This document shows positions 51,087 to 59,286 of a DNA stretch of 64,000 nt, in pieces. The DNA comes from Bacillus sp. OV166 (GTDB taxonomy: Bacteria; Bacillota; Bacilli; Bacillales; Cytobacillaceae), in NCBI RefSeq assembly GCF_900177675.1, contig NZ_FXWM01000001.1, forward strand, positions 3,109,001 through 3,173,000, in the 5' to 3' direction. A program made the position numbers and the translations under genes. The notes beneath the pieces are model-generated. The model ran no database searches and had not been told where the DNA came from. It was given only the letters and a program-made list of their open reading frames with translations. The first letter of the stretch is position 1, and each line of letters opens with the position of its first letter.

Positions 51087-51500
51087 ATGGAATACTCACA
51101 GAGTGATTTTTCTGATGAATTAAATAAGATGATAAAATCTACTGAACAAAGTTTCGTTCAACATTGTAGTTTCTTAATGAATGAATTTGAACCTATGTTT
51201 AAAAAGAAAAACCAAAGGCTTCATCTAGAGCTTATAAAAAACGGTATCAATTTATTTACGCCAGGTTACGTTTCATTAGTTTTAGTGGAAATAGAACCCC
51301 ATTTAGAAAAGTACAAAATAAAAATAAGGATTCCCATTTGGAAATGCCAAAGAACAATTCTTGGAATACCAGTTACGAACAACATCCCTTGTAGTAAAAT
51401 TACAGGAACCTTGAACACCTTGGAGAATGTAAAGAACGTATTCAAAGAATTTATTCTAGATAACTTAAAAAAGGATTATGCAATGGTTGCGTTTATCTAG
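51087..51500 (+). CDS. Hypothetical protein (137 aa)
   Basis: GGAGG lies before ATG 51087. The N-terminal third is helical and polar (SDELNKMIKSTEQSFVQHCS); the rest is beta-rich (GYVSLVLVEIEPHLEKYKIK, IRIPIWKCQRTILGIPV). No signal peptide or family is recognised. The C-terminus is hydrophobic (YAMVAFI). Confidence 0.65.
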   Translation: MEYSQSDFSDELNKMIKSTEQSFVQHCSFLMNEFEPMFKKKNQRLHLELIKNGINLFTPGYVSLVLVEIEPHLEKYKIKIRIPIWKCQRTILGIPVTNNIPCSKITGTLNTLENVKNVFKEFILDNLKKDYAMVAFI

Positions 51501-51521
51501 GAAAAACCTTTTGTTGGAGTC

Positions 51522-51614
51522 CTTATTGAACTAACGGGTGCAGGAGTTGCATATAAAGCTGTCATTTTGGCAGCTTTTCTTATTGCACTAAATGTGCAGG
51601 TTTGTTGAAGAAGG
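51522..51614 (+). repeat. Array element, full (copy 48)
   Basis: CTTATTGAACTAACGGGTGC, AAGCTGTCATTTTGGCAGC plus T-run, and CACTAAATGTGCAGGTTTG. Confidence 0.85.
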
Positions 51615-51676
51615 AATTCTATAATCGGTATAGAATGAATTATAACAGGGCTTAGTTATCCGTAGGAGTGGTAGTT

Positions 51677-52018
51677 ATGTGTGGTATAGATTTTGTTATG
51701 GCAGTAACTCATAAAGAAGCTGCCAAGGCAGATAAATATGTTCATTTTGATGAAAGAATACATCAATATCTACTTAAACAGGCAATTCAACAAAAAGGGC
51801 AAAACTTTGATTTGCTTTTAAATATAAAACCATATGGTACAGAAATTATTTATACGAAAGACATACCCAAGCTTATCAAAATTTGTGAGACTCTATTTAG
51901 CAAATATGATTTGAATGATGATTGGGGTCAAAAAATAAAAAGTTTTGCTAAAGAATTAAATGATATGTGTGAAGAAGCTATAAAGTTAAAGAAACACTTA
52001 TATGCTATTGGGGACTAA
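51677..52018 (+). CDS. Hypothetical protein (113 aa)
   Basis: TAGGAGTGG precedes ATG 51677; a GTG nine bases upstream overlaps that site. The product is soluble and helical (MCGIDFVMAVTHKEAAKADK; IPKLIKICETLFSKYDLNDD; FAKELNDMCEEAIKLKKHLY). The general look recalls small immunity proteins, but that is only an impression. No family is recognised. Confidence 0.6.
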   Translation: MCGIDFVMAVTHKEAAKADKYVHFDERIHQYLLKQAIQQKGQNFDLLLNIKPYGTEIIYTKDIPKLIKICETLFSKYDLNDDWGQKIKSFAKELNDMCEEAIKLKKHLYAIGD

Positions 52019-52028
52019 TATATATGAC

Positions 52029-52088
52029 TACAGCTGCCTTTTTGGGCAGTTTTTTATTGAACTAATGAAGCAGGTTAGTGGAAGAAGG
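52029..52088 (+). repeat. Array element, modules B and C (copy 49)
   Basis: CAGCTGCCTTTTTGGGCAG plus T-run, then TTATTGAACTAATGAAGCAG and GTTAGTGGAAGAAGG. Module A is missing. Confidence 0.8.
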
Positions 52089-52188
52089 ATTTCCCGTATT
52101 AGCTATAGAATAAATAATTTGATGAATATCTTCTTTTTTCGGATTGTGGTTATAACAGGAAAAAAATAATAAAATAGGAGGCTCCGTA

Positions 52189-52596
52189 ATGAGCGAAATC
52201 AATGCGATTGAAAATTCTTTTACAAAGCTTCAAAACAACCAATACGATATGAAAAAATTAACTGCCGAAGAACTTGAAATCTTACAAAAATCTGCCCCTG
52301 CTTTATTAGAAGCGTCTACCAAATTCATTCAAGAAGGTAGCAAAGTACAGGAAAAAGTATTTAGCATTATCGATAAAGCAATGGATACTTATGCAGACCA
52401 ATTAAAAAATCCAAATTTAATTCCAGAAGAAAGAGAAAATTTGAATGATCGAATCGAACGAATGGTTGAGCTATCTTTGAAAAAAGATACAGAGTCCAAA
52501 CAGTGGATGTTTTACATAGCGTGTGCAGCAGTAGGTGGAGTAGGTCTATTTTTGAAAGCAAAGAATCCTAACTTACTCAGAAACGTTAGAACTTAA
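52189..52596 (+). CDS. Coiled-coil protein with C-terminal membrane segment
   Basis: The 135-residue protein has AATAGGAGG upstream of ATG 52189. Residues 1-100 are heptad-rich helices (LTAEELEILQKSAPALLEAS, EERENLNDRIERMVELSLKK). A hydrophobic stretch near 104-122 (WMFYIACAAVGGVGLFLKA) may anchor it in the membrane. The function is unknown. Confidence 0.65.
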   Translation: MSEINAIENSFTKLQNNQYDMKKLTAEELEILQKSAPALLEASTKFIQEGSKVQEKVFSIIDKAMDTYADQLKNPNLIPEERENLNDRIERMVELSLKKDTESKQWMFYIACAAVGGVGLFLKAKNPNLLRNVRT

Positions 52597-52647
52597 CTAA
52601 TAATAATCTTTATTTTGCCCCGTTAATTATTATTATTTATCCATCTA

Positions 52648-52740
52648 CTTTAACTAACGGGTGCAAGAGTTAAAGAACGGGGATTGCTACGGCGATTCTT
52701 TTTTGTTATTGAGCTAACGGGGCAGGTTAGTTAAAGAAGG
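52648..52740 (+). repeat. Array element, full (copy 50)
   Basis: ACTTTAACTAACGGGTGC, GGGGATTGCTACGGCGATTC plus T-run, and CTAACGGGGCAGGTTAG. Its module B is almost identical to that of copy 4. Confidence 0.88.
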
Positions 52741-52801
52741 AATTTGTCCTTTTAGGAAAGAAATATAGTACCAAAACCATTTTTTGAAATGAGGTGATTT
52801 T

Positions 52802-53215
52802 GTGGATTTAAATATGTATAGCCGACTTCCTGATTATTTAACAGTTAAGGAAATCAATTCTCATTTCTGTGAATTATTGCGATATATTGAATTGAATTAT
52901 GCTGCCAGTCCTTTAAGTATATCTGAAGCCTTTTGTGAACTAGCTGAACGGCAATGTAATACATATGAGTATTTAGAAGAGAGTTTGAAGAAACTTATTG
53001 ATAATTGGGTTATAAGCAATTGGAACATAGACAATTATAAATTAATTGATAACTTATTGTCTTTAATAGCTTTATTAGGACTAGAAAAGAGTTTTCATAC
53101 CGCAAAAGCCTCTTTAGTAAACACAAATTTAATTACCGAAGTAAGGAAAGAAATTGAAGATAACATTAAAGAGTTAGATGGGAATGTGAGTGACCCTTAT
53201 TCAGGAATGAAGTAA
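52802..53215 (+). CDS. Hypothetical helical protein (137 aa)
   Basis: GTG 52802 follows GAGGTG. The product is helical (YLTVKEINSHFCELLRYIEL, CNTYEYLEESLKKLIDNWVI) and ends in an acidic tail (NVSDPYSGMK). It lacks signal peptide and membrane spans. No family is recognised. Confidence 0.6.
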   Translation: MDLNMYSRLPDYLTVKEINSHFCELLRYIELNYAASPLSISEAFCELAERQCNTYEYLEESLKKLIDNWVISNWNIDNYKLIDNLLSLIALLGLEKSFHTAKASLVNTNLITEVRKEIEDNIKELDGNVSDPYSGMK

Positions 53216-53218
53216 AAC

Positions 53219-53312
53219 CTTGTTAAACTAACGGGTGCGATAGTTTAAGATCACCAGCTGCTTCGGCGGCTTTTTTGCTTGTTCCACTAACGGTGCAGGT
53301 TAGTGGAACAAG
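53219..53312 (+). repeat. Array element, full (copy 51)
   Basis: CTTGTTAAACTAACGGGTGC, CAGCTGCTTCGGCGGC plus T-run, and CTTGTTCCACTAACGGTGC then AGGTTAGTGGAACAAG. The module C arms pair fully. Confidence 0.9.
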
Positions 53313-53331
53313 AAAGGTGAAAATCCATCTT

Positions 53332-53370
53332 TCATTTATGTCGCAATTGACCCATATTGTGCAATAAAAA
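53332..53370. repeat. Secondary conserved motif, copy 2 of 3
   Basis: TCATTTATGTCGCAATTGAC, then CCATATTGTGCAATAAAAA. The rest of 53371-53555 contains only the terminator listed next. Confidence 0.7.
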
Positions 53371-53434
53371 TATTTTTTTTGATGTAATTTAGCTAAAAAC
53401 TTATGAAACAGAATAAATGGTGTTCTAAAAAACA

Positions 53435-53458
53435 AAACCATCCTAGAAAGGATGGTTT
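53435..53458 (-). terminator. Terminator of the DUF1657 gene
   Basis: AAACCATCCTAGAAAGGATG and TTT: perfect arms around AG, with an A-run at the left (T-run on the minus strand). Confidence 0.85.
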
Positions 53459-53555
53459 AGGAAAATGGACAAGAATTTTTTATATAACATCATATTCCGA
53501 CCGCCAGAAAATGTATCTGGGATATCTTATCATATTTGATAAAGACGCTTACACT

Positions 53556-53762
53556 TTATTGCTGATTGTACTGAGGTTCTTCCCCTTGAATTTCTTGAAG
53601 ACGAGGTTGAAGGCTATCAAGCACGGATTTTGTTTGTTGTGCGGCTTGTTGATAAAGCTGCTTTGCATTCTGGTTATCGGTTGCTAAAGCAAAACTTTCA
53701 AAGCTTGCTTGTGTACTTTTTAAACTTGCTAAAACGGTTTGAACATCTTTTCCAACTGTCAT
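53556..53762 (-). CDS. DUF1657 family protein
   Basis: The 68-residue protein (MTVGKDVQTVLASLKSTQAS, then FESFALATDNQNAKQLY and QQAAQQTKSVLDSLQPRL) is a typical DUF1657 member, a small helical protein widespread in spore-forming Bacilli, where it lies near spoVA-type genes. GAAAAGAGGA precedes ATG 53762. It is a leftward single-gene cassette. Confidence 0.85.
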   Translation of the reverse strand: MTVGKDVQTVLASLKSTQASFESFALATDNQNAKQLYQQAAQQTKSVLDSLQPRLQEIQGEEPQYNQQ

Positions 53763-53895
53763 TTTTTAAATCCTCTTTTCATTGAAGAAGTATGTGAATA
53801 TTTTTGTCTACTCGACTTACTTAATATGCTCATAAATCTGAAATTTACTTTGCTTGAATAGAAAAAAGCGTCAGATTAGTAAAAGAGTGTGTACG
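53763..53895. other. Promoter side of the DUF1657 gene
   Basis: AT-rich spacer; no gene or clear promoter picked out. Confidence 0.35.
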
Positions 53896-53985
53896 TGTTC
53901 AACTAACGGGGTGCAAGAGTTGAAGTTCGAGCTGCTTCCGCAGCCTTTTTTCGTTGTTCCACTAAAGTGCAGTTTAGTTGAACAA
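53896..53985 (+). repeat. Array element, full (copy 52)
   Basis: TGTTCAACTAACGGGGTGC, GAGCTGCTTCCGCAGCC plus T-run, and CACTAAAGT then GCAGTTTAGTTGAAC. Confidence 0.85.
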
Positions 53986-54079
53986 AAAGTCCTTAATGAA
54001 TTTTGAGGATTAAAATAAAGGAGTCGTGTTGTGAAGTGCCGAATGTCTATTTTATAGATTATTTAAAGGAGACAGAAAA

Positions 54080-54526
54080 ATGAGTAATGATTATGCCAAG
54101 GCTGCAAAAATTGCTGGCGGACTTTTAATTCCTGCATTTGGATTATCTAGTCTAATTGCAGAGTCTGCAAGAAATGCCATTAAAAAATCTAATAATGCTG
54201 TTGAAGCTGGGGATATCAATAAATTACAAGAAGAAGCAGCTATACAAGAGATTGAAAATAGAATTTCTGAATTTCAAGCAAGAGTCGCTCAAGAGTTAGC
54301 GATTGCAAGGAGAATTGAAAATGCATTTGAAGTCGAAATTGAGGAATTTTATGACTCTTCTGGGGACGGCAGTTTAGGTGCACAGTATAAAGAAGGAACT
54401 TTTAATTTAGGTGCTACTGGTTCGGGTCGAAGAGTAAAAAGTCGAATTTATCGTTTTAAAGGCTTTGCTAATGTAGTTGAAAGCGAGTACAACCAGGATT
54501 TAACCGATAAAAACGAGGATAAATAA
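54080..54526 (+). CDS. Hypothetical protein (148 aa)
   Basis: AAAGGAG stands before ATG 54080. The N-terminus is mildly hydrophobic (AGGLLIPAFGLSSLIAESAR), followed by a long helix (INKLQEEAAIQEIENRISEF) and a beta-rich tail (GSLGAQYKEGTFNLGATGSG). It resembles proteins that associate with membranes or phage-like structures, but no family is recognised. Confidence 0.6.
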   Translation: MSNDYAKAAKIAGGLLIPAFGLSSLIAESARNAIKKSNNAVEAGDINKLQEEAAIQEIENRISEFQARVAQELAIARRIENAFEVEIEEFYDSSGDGSLGAQYKEGTFNLGATGSGRRVKSRIYRFKGFANVVESEYNQDLTDKNEDK

Positions 54527-54581
54527 TTTTTTTTCCCCATTTTATGACTTGTTAATATAAAAAAATCATAATTAAAAAAGA

Positions 54582-54612
54582 GGTCAACAGATTAAATGTT
54601 GGCTTTTTATAT
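54582..54612 (+). terminator. Terminator
   Basis: GTCAACAGATTAAATGTTGG, then CTTTTTAT. Confidence 0.65.
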
Positions 54613-54649
54613 ATCCCATTAAGAAAAAATGTGGAGTAAGGAAAAGTTA

Positions 54650-54732
54650 TTATTCAACTATCTGGTGCGATTCTACGATAATAGTGAACGCTTTTTCTTA
54701 TTCAACTAACGGTGCAGGTTACTTGAAGAAGG
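54650..54732 (+). repeat. Array element, full (copy 53)
   Basis: TATTCAACTATCTGGTGCGA, GTGAACGC plus T-run, and CTTATTCAACTAACGGTGC then AGGTTACTTGAAGAAGG. Confidence 0.8.
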
Positions 54733-54788
54733 ATTACTAATCCGATCTGCCGAATTGTAATTTAAATGCTGATCAAAAGAGGTGCTAA

Positions 54789-55064
54789 ATGGCTATTTTG
54801 TATGATGATAAATATCATTTGCATTTAGGTTATTACGAGGATAACTGTGATTATGAGTCGATAGCTTTTAAAAGACAATCTGAGGATGTATGGGATGTAT
54901 TCTTTGATTTTAAAGGGTATGGGATTAATAATATTACGCTAGAAAACGAATTGACTTTACAACCATATGGAACCAGAATATTTTCCATCGACAATAAAGA
55001 AGTTGATTATGATATTGGAGTACAGCAGTTTAAGCGATTGTTATTCATTAATAAAATAATCTAA
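54789..55064 (+). CDS. Hypothetical protein (91 aa)
   Basis: AAAGAGGTG precedes ATG 54789. The protein is small, acidic and beta-rich (ILYDDKYHLHLGYYEDNCDY, NELTLQPYGTRIFSIDNKEV). There is no signal peptide and no family is recognised. Confidence 0.6.
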   Translation: MAILYDDKYHLHLGYYEDNCDYESIAFKRQSEDVWDVFFDFKGYGINNITLENELTLQPYGTRIFSIDNKEVDYDIGVQQFKRLLFINKII

Positions 55065-55067
55065 ATC

Positions 55068-55133
55068 GTTATTAATGAAGATGACCACTGTGGCATTTTG
55101 TTGTTGTGCTAACGGTGCAGGTTAGTGTAATAA
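55068..55133 (+). repeat. Array element, modules B and C (copy 54)
   Basis: GATGACCACTGTGGCATTTTG, shortened core CCACTGTGG, then TTGTGCTAACGGTGCAGGTT and AGTGTAATAAG. Confidence 0.75.
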
Positions 55134-55140
55134 GAAAAAT

Positions 55141-55178
55141 AAGGGTTGGTGCAGTTAACCATACCCTAATTTTTTTAT
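55141..55178 (+). terminator. Terminator before the chromate block
   Basis: AGGGTTGGTGCAGTTAACCA, then TACCCT and a T-run. Confidence 0.65.
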
Positions 55179-55188
55179 TACCGAGAAA

Positions 55189-55269
55189 TGTAACCAATGT
55201 TACAAATTCTTCTTCTCATATTTACTGGTTTCACATATAATGATTTTAATAAATGTAACCAGTATTACT
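55189..55269 (+). promoter_or_regulatory. Promoter and two operator-like sites of the chrA operon
   Basis: TGTAACCAATGTTACA at 55189-55204 and TGTAACCAGTATTACT at 55254-55269 are near-identical dyads on either side of TATAAT (55236-55241). A weak -35 TTCTCA lies 17 bases upstream of the -10. A dimeric repressor could bind both. Confidence 0.65.
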
Positions 55270-55285
55270 TAAAGGGGAGAAGACA

Positions 55286-56482
55286 ATGAATAAGCCGTTA
55301 GAAATTGAGTCTAATGTTAAGACACAAGCCGCAACGTACTCACTTTTGCTGATGATTTTATACTTTTTAAAGTTGGGAACCATTGGTTTTGGTGGACCCG
55401 TTGCATTAACAGGCTATATGTATAGGGATCTTGTAGAGAAACGAAATTGGATTTCTGAGCAGGATTATAAGGATGGTCTTGCTTTGTCACAACTTGCTCC
55501 CGGTCCTTTGGCAGCACAATTAGCTATTTATTTAGGTTATGTGCACTACCGAATCATAGGAGCGACACTAGTTGCGCTTGCTTTTGTTTTACCTTCATTT
55601 GTAATGGTGGTAGCTTTGGGGTGGGCATATATTAAATTTGGTGGACTAACTTGGATGCAAGCTGTTTTCTATGCAGTGGGAGCAAGTGTAATTGGAATTA
55701 TTGCCTTCAGTGCATATAAACTAACAACAAAGACTTTAGGCAAGGATTGGATTCTTTGGATTATATTTTTAATTGCAGGTACGGTAACTGTCATTACCGA
55801 AACAGAAAATGTTCTTTTATTTCTTGGGGCAGGGATTTTATATTGGTTATTTAAATCTCCACCAAAGTGGTTATGGAAGAAAACAAAATTGAATAGTTAT
55901 GAACCTTTTTCAATGCTTTTCCTTTTAGGTGTTGTGAACCATTCAAATTCAGGTAATTTATGGAACATATTCACCTACTTTACAAAGGCAGGGGCATTCC
56001 TTTTTGGTAGTGGTCTTGCAATTGTTCCCTTTCTATACGGTGGTGTCGTAAAGGAATACGGTTGGTTAGATACTCAACAATTCCTTGATGCGGTTGCTGT
56101 TGCTATGATTACACCTGGTCCTGTTGTTATTACAACTGGGTTCATTGGTTATTTGGTAGCAGGATTTTCTGGTGCAACAGTAGCAGCACTAGCTACTTTT
56201 CTCCCCGCCTACTTGTTAACCATTCTTCCTGCGCCTCTCTTTAAAAAATATGGAAAACTTCCTGGAATCAACGCCTTTGTAAACGGTGTAACGGCTGCTG
56301 CCACAGGAGCCATTAGTGGTGCGGTTATTGTATTAGGGAAAAGGTCAATTTTCGACGTTCCTACAGCAATGTTTGCTATTATTACATTAGTCCTTTTATG
56401 GAAATGTAAAAAGGTTTCAGAACCTATTATTATTCTGGTTTCAGCTATTATAGGATTAATTGTGTACCCGAGGATGCATTAA
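55286..56482 (+). CDS. chrA: Chromate transporter ChrA (CHR family)
   Basis: The 398-residue protein is a long-chain CHR transporter with two homologous halves. Each begins with the CHR signature: TIGFGGPVALTGYMYRDLV...LALSQLAPGPLAAQLAIYLG in half one and AGAFLFGSGLAIVPFLYGGV...AVAMITPGPVVITTGFIGYL in half two (given in parts). About ten membrane helices are predicted. It exports chromate from the cytoplasm. AAAGGGG lies before ATG 55286. It is first in an operon with the split chrB genes. Confidence 0.92.
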   Translation: MNKPLEIESNVKTQAATYSLLLMILYFLKLGTIGFGGPVALTGYMYRDLVEKRNWISEQDYKDGLALSQLAPGPLAAQLAIYLGYVHYRIIGATLVALAFVLPSFVMVVALGWAYIKFGGLTWMQAVFYAVGASVIGIIAFSAYKLTTKTLGKDWILWIIFLIAGTVTVITETENVLLFLGAGILYWLFKSPPKWLWKKTKLNSYEPFSMLFLLGVVNHSNSGNLWNIFTYFTKAGAFLFGSGLAIVPFLYGGVVKEYGWLDTQQFLDAVAVAMITPGPVVITTGFIGYLVAGFSGATVAALATFLPAYLLTILPAPLFKKYGKLPGINAFVNGVTAAATGAISGAVIVLGKRSIFDVPTAMFAIITLVLLWKCKKVSEPIIILVSAIIGLIVYPRMH

Positions 56483-56500
56483 TGATTAGGAGATGGATTC

Positions 56501-56929
56501 ATGCAAGAGTGGCTGCATTTAGTTTATAAAATTCCACGTAATCCAAGTAAAGTACGTGTTTATGTATGGCGGAAACTTAAACGACTGGGTGCAGTTCTTC
56601 TTCATGAGTCCGTTTGGTGTCTGCCGTCTACACCAAAAACAAAAGAGAAATTTCAATGGTTAACTGTTGAGATTCAGGAGCTGGGAGGAGAAGCATCTCT
56701 ATGGGAGTCTCATCTAGTGTTAGGAATGAAAGATGAATATATTATTAAAGAATTTTTGGAGCAAGTGGATCAGGAGTACACTGAAATACTGGATGAATTG
56801 AAGAAAGAACAAATCGACCTTGTTTCTCTTTCTAAGAAATATCAACAAATAAGAATTAAGGACTATTTTCATTCTGAATTAGGAAAACGTGTGTTGGAAG
56901 AATTACAAAATACCAGAGGAGGGATATAA
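56501..56929 (+). CDS. chrB1: ChrB N-terminal-domain protein
   Basis: The 142-residue protein has WLHLVYKIPRNPSKVRVYVW, KRLGAVLLHESVWCLPSTPK and EIQELGGEASLWESHLV, the N-terminal domain of chromate-resistance ChrB. In proteobacteria this domain regulates chrA. AGGAGATGG precedes ATG 56501, 19 bases after chrA. It may sense chromate and bind the dyads upstream of chrA, which is inference. Confidence 0.85.
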   Translation: MQEWLHLVYKIPRNPSKVRVYVWRKLKRLGAVLLHESVWCLPSTPKTKEKFQWLTVEIQELGGEASLWESHLVLGMKDEYIIKEFLEQVDQEYTEILDELKKEQIDLVSLSKKYQQIRIKDYFHSELGKRVLEELQNTRGGI

Positions 56930-56931
56930 GA

Positions 56932-57357
56932 ATGAAATGGGTTACTTGGGAAAATGTGGGAGTAGACAGAATAGCTTGTGCATGGCTAATAAAAAAGTGG
57001 ATTGATTCTGAAGCAGAATTTTTATTTGTTCCTGTTGGTCAGAAGCCATTGCCGGAAGGACCGGAACCATTTGATATTCCTGGTGTTCGTCTTTCCCATC
57101 GAAGAGGACATTGTACATTTCACACGATGCTGAGAGAATATAAAGTTAAAGATCCGATATTAGAACGAATGGCTCAAATTATTGATGAAGCAGATACGGT
57201 GCAGGAAGTATTTTTAGAGCCTGTTGCACCGGGACTTGATTTTATATGTGATGGAATTCGATTAATCAGCCCTGATGATATAACGGCATTAGAGAGAGGG
57301 AGTTTAATTTTCGAAGCTTTGTATGAACGGTTATCATCTGAATGCAACGAAAAGTGA
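56932..57357 (+). CDS. chrB2: ChrB C-terminal-domain protein
   Basis: The 141-residue protein corresponds to the C-terminal domain of ChrB: WENVGVDRIACAWLIKKWID, EPFDIPGVRLSHRRGHCTFH and ILERMAQIIDEADT. It begins two bases after the previous stop, so the usual single ChrB is split in two coupled genes. The His/Cys-rich stretch RRGHCTFHTML is a possible metal or chromate site. Confidence 0.85.
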   Translation: MKWVTWENVGVDRIACAWLIKKWIDSEAEFLFVPVGQKPLPEGPEPFDIPGVRLSHRRGHCTFHTMLREYKVKDPILERMAQIIDEADTVQEVFLEPVAPGLDFICDGIRLISPDDITALERGSLIFEALYERLSSECNEK

Positions 57358-57385
57358 CAAATTCATGAGAATTTGTCTTTTTTAT

Positions 57386-57415
57386 TTGACCGTATATCCC
57401 CCCTGGGGGGATAAT
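57386..57415 (+). promoter_or_regulatory. CsoR-type operator and promoter
   Basis: TATCCCCCCTGGGGGGATA at 57395-57413 is a G/C-tract palindrome of the CsoR/CstR/FrmR type. It lies between TTGACC (57386-57391) and GATAAT (57410-57415), so a bound repressor would block the promoter of the gene that follows. Confidence 0.85.
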
Positions 57416-57436
57416 GACGATAAGGAGTGATAAATT

Positions 57437-57730
57437 ATGGGTACAGATAATCATCAACATAACCACAATCATAAAGAGCGAAAAAATGTTATCAATCGCC
57501 TTTCAAGAATTGAAGGACATGTAAGAGGAGTAAAACAGATGGCAATCGAAGGTCGTGATTGTCCTGATATTCTTCTTCAGATTGCTGCAATCAGAAAGGC
57601 ACTAGATAATACGGCAAAACTAATCTTTACTGACCATATGGAGAATTGCCTAGTAGATGCAGTACACAAAGGAAATGAGCAAGAAGTATTAAAAGATATA
57701 AAAAAAGCGTTGGATAATTTTATTCGATAA
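57437..57730 (+). CDS. CsoR/FrmR-family metal- or sulfur-sensing repressor
   Basis: The 97-residue helical protein begins with a His-rich tail (GTDNHQHNHNHKERK) and has the family core RLSRIEGHVRGVKQMAIEGR followed by DCPDILLQIAAIRKALDNTA and DHMENCLVDAV. The cysteine in RDCPDI and the cysteine in MENCL are the sensing residues of CsoR or CstR proteins. It controls its own promoter through the palindrome upstream and the MATE gene 15 bases downstream. Confidence 0.88.
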   Translation: MGTDNHQHNHNHKERKNVINRLSRIEGHVRGVKQMAIEGRDCPDILLQIAAIRKALDNTAKLIFTDHMENCLVDAVHKGNEQEVLKDIKKALDNFIR

Positions 57731-57744
57731 GGGGATGGGGATAA

Positions 57745-59115
57745 ATGGAGGAGGTTGAAATAAAGGAAATTAAAACAACAAAACAAAAGTTTTATATAAT
57801 TATTGCATTGGCTGTTCCAGCAATGATTGAAAATATTTTGCAAACCGTAGTCGGATTCGTTGATACCCTTTTTGTTTCAAAATTGGGGTTAAACGAAGTA
57901 ACGGCAGTGGGTGTGGCCAATGCAGTTTTGGCTGTTTATATTGCTATTTTTATGGCATTAGGAGTTGGAACTTCTTCTCTTATTGCAAGAAGTATTGGAG
58001 CCGGAAATATTGATAAAGCGAAATCCATTGCCCGACAATCAACGATTATTTCGGCAATTTTTGGTCTGTTATTTGGATTGATTACTTTGTTCTTTAGTGA
58101 ACCGTTGCTCCGTTTAATGGGTGCGAAAGCGAATGTTTTGGCAGATGGAGTTACCTATTTTCAAATAGTTGCGATCCCTTCAATTTTTATTTCCTTGATG
58201 TTTATCTTTGGAAGTATTTTACGTGCTTCGGGAGACACCAAAACACCGATGAAAGTGAGTTGGTGGATCAATTTAATCCATATTGGATTGGATTACGTTC
58301 TCATTTTTGGAGTTTTTGGATTAAAGGGATTTGGGGTAGCAGGAGCTGCATGGGCTACAGTCATTGTACGATTAATTGGAACGATAGCATTGTACTTATA
58401 TATTAAAAGGTCAAAAATCTCCTTTTCCTTCTTTGGTTCATATTCAAAAGAGGATTCTTTTTCTATTTTAAAATTATCTACACCAGCAGCGATTGAACGA
58501 TTAATCATGCGATTAGGTCAGGTTCTTTATTTTGGATTAATTGTGAAAATCGGAGCTGACACCTATGCTGCCCATTCAATTGCTGGTAATATAGAAACAT
58601 TCTCTTACATGCCTGGATACGGTTTGGCAATTGCAGCTACCACTCTCGTAGGTCAGAGTGTTGGCGCAAAGCGTTCGAAAGAGGCTTACCAATATGGAAT
58701 GATGACGACCTGGATCGCAGTTGGTTTTATGTCCTTTGTTGGGGTATTGTTGTATTTTCTTTCTCCTTGGCTCGCTACATGGTTCACAACGGATAAAAAT
58801 GCTATTGGCATGGTTGTAACTGCTTTACGAATTGATGCATTTGCCCAACCAGCTTTAGCTATTGGTTTAGTGTTGGCAGGGGCTTTACAAGGTGCTGGTG
58901 ATACGAAAAGCCCGATGTACAGTACAGCTATTGGTATGTGGGTCATACGAGTTCTTGGTGTTTATATTCTGGGAATTCACTTTGATATGGGAATAGCAGG
59001 AGTTTGGCTTTCAATTGCAATAGATTTATATGTTCGAGCTGTATTCTTACTGATTAGATTTAGAACCAATTCTAAAACTAGCCATAAAAGAGTTCTTAAT
59101 CAGGAAAGACTTTAA
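57745..59115 (+). CDS. MATE family efflux transporter
   Basis: The 456-residue protein has twelve predicted membrane helices and MATE motifs (ALAVPAMIENILQTVVGFVD, GSILRASGDTKTPMKVSWWI and LAGALQGAGDTKSPMYS). MATE exporters move cationic drugs or metabolites out in exchange for Na+ or H+. It lies in one operon with the CsoR-type repressor, an unusual partner for a MATE protein. Confidence 0.9.
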   Translation: MEEVEIKEIKTTKQKFYIIIALAVPAMIENILQTVVGFVDTLFVSKLGLNEVTAVGVANAVLAVYIAIFMALGVGTSSLIARSIGAGNIDKAKSIARQSTIISAIFGLLFGLITLFFSEPLLRLMGAKANVLADGVTYFQIVAIPSIFISLMFIFGSILRASGDTKTPMKVSWWINLIHIGLDYVLIFGVFGLKGFGVAGAAWATVIVRLIGTIALYLYIKRSKISFSFFGSYSKEDSFSILKLSTPAAIERLIMRLGQVLYFGLIVKIGADTYAAHSIAGNIETFSYMPGYGLAIAATTLVGQSVGAKRSKEAYQYGMMTTWIAVGFMSFVGVLLYFLSPWLATWFTTDKNAIGMVVTALRIDAFAQPALAIGLVLAGALQGAGDTKSPMYSTAIGMWVIRVLGVYILGIHFDMGIAGVWLSIAIDLYVRAVFLLIRFRTNSKTSHKRVLNQERL

Positions 59116-59122
59116 TAATAAC

Positions 59123-59152
59123 AGACCGTTAAACTATCCGTTAACGGTCTTT
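59123..59152 (+). terminator. Terminator of the repressor/MATE operon
   Basis: AGACCGTTAAACTATCCGTT, then AACGGTCT and TTATTTAT. Confidence 0.85.
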
Positions 59153-59286
59153 ATTTATGAGATTAAACTTATCCTAATTCAAAGAAATACGCATTGAAAA
59201 GCAATGGTCCGTTATATGCAAGAAAAAGTATAAATTAGGGAATTATATCAAATATAATCCATTTCACTCAAAAGGAGAGTTATTTT

